Source: Paenibacillaceae bacterium GAS479 (lineage in GTDB: Bacteria > Bacillota > Bacilli > Paenibacillales > Paenibacillaceae). Taken from it: a stretch of 64,000 bases of DNA. Every line of letters starts with the position of its first letter. Within the stretch, counting starts at the first letter, position 1. The translations under genes and the position numbers were made by a program. The stretch is taken from the NCBI GenBank assembly GCA_900105225.1, contig LT629764.1, positions 5,104,501-5,168,500 of the forward strand, read 5' to 3'. The notes beneath the pieces are model-generated. The model searched no databases, was not told the origin of the DNA, and saw nothing but the letters and a program-made list of their open reading frames with translations. This document shows positions 61,979 to 64,000 of this stretch, in pieces.

Positions 61979-62546
61979 CGGCTTCTGGGAGCTGAGGTAT
62001 GAGAGGCGGGGAAGTCTTGGTTCGGCGGCGATACTGCTTGCGCTTGCTTATCTGGCGACTCTCCTATCCGAGATCACGACTAGCTTTATTTTCAATCCGA
62101 TCGATGTCAAATTCGTCAACCCATGGTTTTTATTTGCACAGGTAGCTATACCGTGGGTGACCTGGGTGCTGGCCAACTACATGGTCAGCTCCATTAACCG
62201 GGGGCAGGGCAGGCTTGTCGATGTTATCGTAGGCAGTTCTTACGCGCTCGTGCCGTATATTCTTTTTTCGGTTCCGCTGGCGCTGCTCTCCAATCTGTTG
62301 ACGATCGGCGAGAGCTCAATCTATCAATTTTTCAACTATTTGATTATCGGCTGGACCGTATTTCTCTTCATCGTGTTTGTACAGGAAGTCCACAACTATG
62401 ATATCGGAGAAACAATCTGGATTACCATTTTATCGTTGCTGTTCATGCTGGCGATGTGGGTACTGATTTTGATCTTCGCCGGTCTGTGCGTTCAGCTGAT
62501 TGATTTTATCCGGCAGCTCTATGAGGAGGTGTCGTTCCGTGGGTAA
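61920..62546 (+). CDS. YIP1-family membrane protein
   Basis: A 208-residue protein with five hydrophobic segments; LVDVIVGSSYALVPYILFSVPL is characteristic of YIP1-domain proteins. GTGGAGG precedes the ATG by about 8 bases. It overlaps the NHL/TPR gene by 59 bases in another frame and the next gene by 8, so translation is tightly coupled. Bacterial YIP1 proteins have no firm role; the linked secreted proteins suggest a membrane complex. Confidence 0.82.
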   Translation: MADLVLNLKQAIRILRHPVDGFWELRYERRGSLGSAAILLALAYLATLLSEITTSFIFNPIDVKFVNPWFLFAQVAIPWVTWVLANYMVSSINRGQGRLVDVIVGSSYALVPYILFSVPLALLSNLLTIGESSIYQFFNYLIIGWTVFLFIVFVQEVHNYDIGETIWITILSLLFMLAMWVLILIFAGLCVQLIDFIRQLYEEVSFRG

Positions 62547-64000
62547 AGCTAAATGGCTGCGTTTGATCGCGCTATCGGTTGCGGTAATTGTGGTCGGCGC
62601 TTTTGTCGTAGCCGGATACCGTTACGTGAAGGGAGAGTTGGAAGCTTCCCCGACAGTAGGCAAAGGAGGGCTGGCCGACGCAACCGGCAACGCCAAAACC
62701 GTGCAGACTTCAAAAGCCCCTGCGGTCAAAACGGGTCCATTTAAAGCAGCGGTTGTGAAGGAAACCGACAAGCTTAAGCTGGAAGTCGGCGCCGACGGGC
62801 GAATCGCAGTTACGGATAAGCGCAACAATCATGTTTGGCGCAGCAACCCTGATGAGAAGTCGTTAGCTTCCGAGACGGTTAAAGGGGTTTGGCGCAAAAA
62901 TCTCGATTCCGCTTTTTATTTGGAATACGTGGATACACGTCAAGCCGGATCCAAACTCAAATACGGCAATTTTTCCGATTTGAGGACAGCGGTCTCCGTG
63001 AAGGAAACAGAAGAAGGCGCGGAAATTACGTTTGATCTGAAATCGATTGAAAGCAGCTTTGTGTTCGTTGTGTCGATGAAGGACGGCTACCTTGAGGTAG
63101 ACATTCCATCCGACCGCATTAAGGAAGGCCCTAACTCTCGGTTCGTTTATTTATGGGCGTTTCCATTTTTTGGCGCGGCACACAGCGACATGCCGAACGG
63201 GCAAATGTTCGTGCCGAGCGGCATGGGCGCGACAATCGATTTCGATCCTAACGGCAAATATCCGTTCCGTTATACGGGCGAAACCTACGGCATGGATCTT
63301 TCAGTGTCGACCCAATCGTTCCGCGGCTCGCCGGACGATCCGTCGGATGTGTTGCTTCCGGTGTTCGGTATATCGTATGGACAGAATGCACTGTTCGGAA
63401 TTATTACCAAAGGGGAGACAAACGCCAATATCAACGCGACTCCCGGCGGGCTCTATACTTCGTATAACTGGATCGCGCCTCAATTCCAGTATCGGCAAGA
63501 GTATTACCGGCAAACGAGCAGCTTCGGGGAAGGCTTCAACGTCTACGACGAGAAACGGCTGGAGGAAGACCGCCAGATCCGTTACTACTTTTTGCAGGGC
63601 GATAAGCCGGAGCAGATCAATTACGTCGGCATGGCTGCGGCATACCGCAGCTATTTGATGGAAACGAAAGGGCTAAAACGAGTTGAAGCTCAGCCGGAGA
63701 GTCTGCCGCTGGAAATAGCGTTTTTCGGCGGGGATCGCGAGCCGAGCATGTTCGGCTCGAAGCTGGTGACAACAACAACGTTTGATCAAGCGGCCGACAT
63801 CGTGGATAAACTTGCCGCTTCTGGAATAACCGGCATGGACGTCGTGTTTGAAGGCTGGTCCAACGGCGGTTACATGCGCTATCTGCCAGATCGTCTGCCT
63901 CCGGAGGAGGCTTTGGGCGGAACGGATGCGCTTAAACGACTGATTGAAAAGGTGCAGAGCAGCGGCAACCGCTTTTATTTGGATGACAACTTTGTGATTG
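62539..64000 (+). CDS. DUF5696-type exported glycosidase-like protein, 3' end outside window
   Basis: Reading from GTG 62539 (GGAGG at 62524-62528), 487 codons are open to the window edge. N-terminal membrane anchor (KWLRLIALSVAVIVVGAFVV), a Gly/Thr/Lys linker, then a beta-rich domain (RIAVTDKRNNHVWRSNPDEKS, SMKDGYLEVDIPSDRIKEG, FVPSGMGATIDFDPNGKYPF). From about residue 385 an alpha/beta barrel seems to start (IAFFGGDREPSMFG, ITGMDVVFEGWSNGGYM). This fits the DUF5696 family, found beside ABC clusters in Paenibacillus and probably acting on polysaccharide. Overlaps the YIP1 gene by 8 bases. Confidence 0.78.
   Translation, partial: MGKAKWLRLIALSVAVIVVGAFVVAGYRYVKGELEASPTVGKGGLADATGNAKTVQTSKAPAVKTGPFKAAVVKETDKLKLEVGADGRIAVTDKRNNHVWRSNPDEKSLASETVKGVWRKNLDSAFYLEYVDTRQAGSKLKYGNFSDLRTAVSVKETEEGAEITFDLKSIESSFVFVVSMKDGYLEVDIPSDRIKEGPNSRFVYLWAFPFFGAAHSDMPNGQMFVPSGMGATIDFDPNGKYPFRYTGETYGMDLSVSTQSFRGSPDDPSDVLLPVFGISYGQNALFGIITKGETNANINATPGGLYTSYNWIAPQFQYRQEYYRQTSSFGEGFNVYDEKRLEEDRQIRYYFLQGDKPEQINYVGMAAAYRSYLMETKGLKRVEAQPESLPLEIAFFGGDREPSMFGSKLVTTTTFDQAADIVDKLAASGITGMDVVFEGWSNGGYMRYLPDRLPPEEALGGTDALKRLIEKVQSSGNRFYLDDNFVI

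Noticed and set aside
62553-62744. A short open frame of 63 codons.
   Set aside because: It lies in the wrong frame inside the DUF5696 gene, which reads continuously from GTG 62539 to the window end.
1-64000. CRISPR arrays, insertion sequences, prophage genes, tRNA and rRNA genes.
   Set aside because: No regularly spaced repeats, transposase or integrase motifs, phage structural genes or conserved RNA sequences were seen in reading the window.

Overview
The window looks like chromosomal DNA of a spore-forming Bacillota, most probably a Paenibacillus-type organism. The reasons are strong AGGAGG ribosome sites, frequent TTG/GTG starts, YesM/YesN two-component pairs beside CUT1-type sugar ABC importers, predicted sigma-K promoters, and a terminal cluster of a very large solute-binding protein, NHL/TPR protein, YIP1 protein and DUF5696 protein that I associate with Paenibacillus. 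No rRNA, tRNA, insertion sequence, prophage or CRISPR array was seen.

Layout. 1-2.4 kb: end of an iron-uptake operon (efeO lipoprotein, cut by the window edge, and Tat-exported efeB). 2.4-5.5 kb: two MFS transporters and a VTT/TVP38 membrane protein. 5.7-14.6 kb: sensor kinase, AraC-type response regulator, GH20-like glycosidase and a three-gene oligosaccharide importer, with a consensus cre site and phased repeats in front of the glycosidase. 14.8-15.3 kb: secreted three-repeat protein. 15.5-24.0 kb: LacI-regulated importer with its own ATPase, an inositol-monophosphatase-like enzyme, an unrecognised protein and a secreted beta/gamma-crystallin-tailed protein. 24.2-25.3 kb: VOC protein plus TetR. 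25.3-28.2 kb: three paralogous small proteins, each in a cassette of predicted sigma-K promoter, gene and related terminator, interrupted by a DJ-1/GNAT fusion gene. 28.3-29.3 kb: a frameshifted papain-like gene.

29.4-48.4 kb is the most interesting part: an IclR regulator and a collinear run of 17 genes. It encodes a sugar importer without ATPase, a DapA-family aldolase, a TIM-barrel isomerase, a Gfo/Idh/MocA enzyme, an orphan protein, an enolase-superfamily enzyme, a mutarotase, an SDR dehydrogenase, a metallo-beta-lactamase-fold hydrolase and an aldehyde dehydrogenase. It ends with a module best explained as sulfolactate breakdown: TauE/SafE exporter, SuyA/SuyB-like sulfo-lyase, ComC-like and SlcC-like sulfolactate dehydrogenases and a YeiH/CuyZ-type exporter. 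Read together, these genes can be placed on a complete Entner-Doudoroff-type route from sulfoquinovose (or a similar 6-sulfo sugar) to two pyruvate plus sulfite, with non-standard enzyme families at several steps. This is inference from families and gene order, not proof.

48.4-51.1 kb: a possible 41-residue membrane protein, and a MerR-methyltransferase fusion divergent from an adenosine-type deaminase whose promoter has the 19-bp spacer typical of MerR activation. 51.1-52.2 kb: about 1.1 kb without an intact gene, holding a decayed gene fragment. 52.2-64 kb: a second sugar-related cluster (Gfo/Idh/MocA, AraC regulator, MsmX-type ATPase, giant solute-binding protein, two permeases, NHL/TPR protein, YIP1 protein and a DUF5696 protein cut by the window end).
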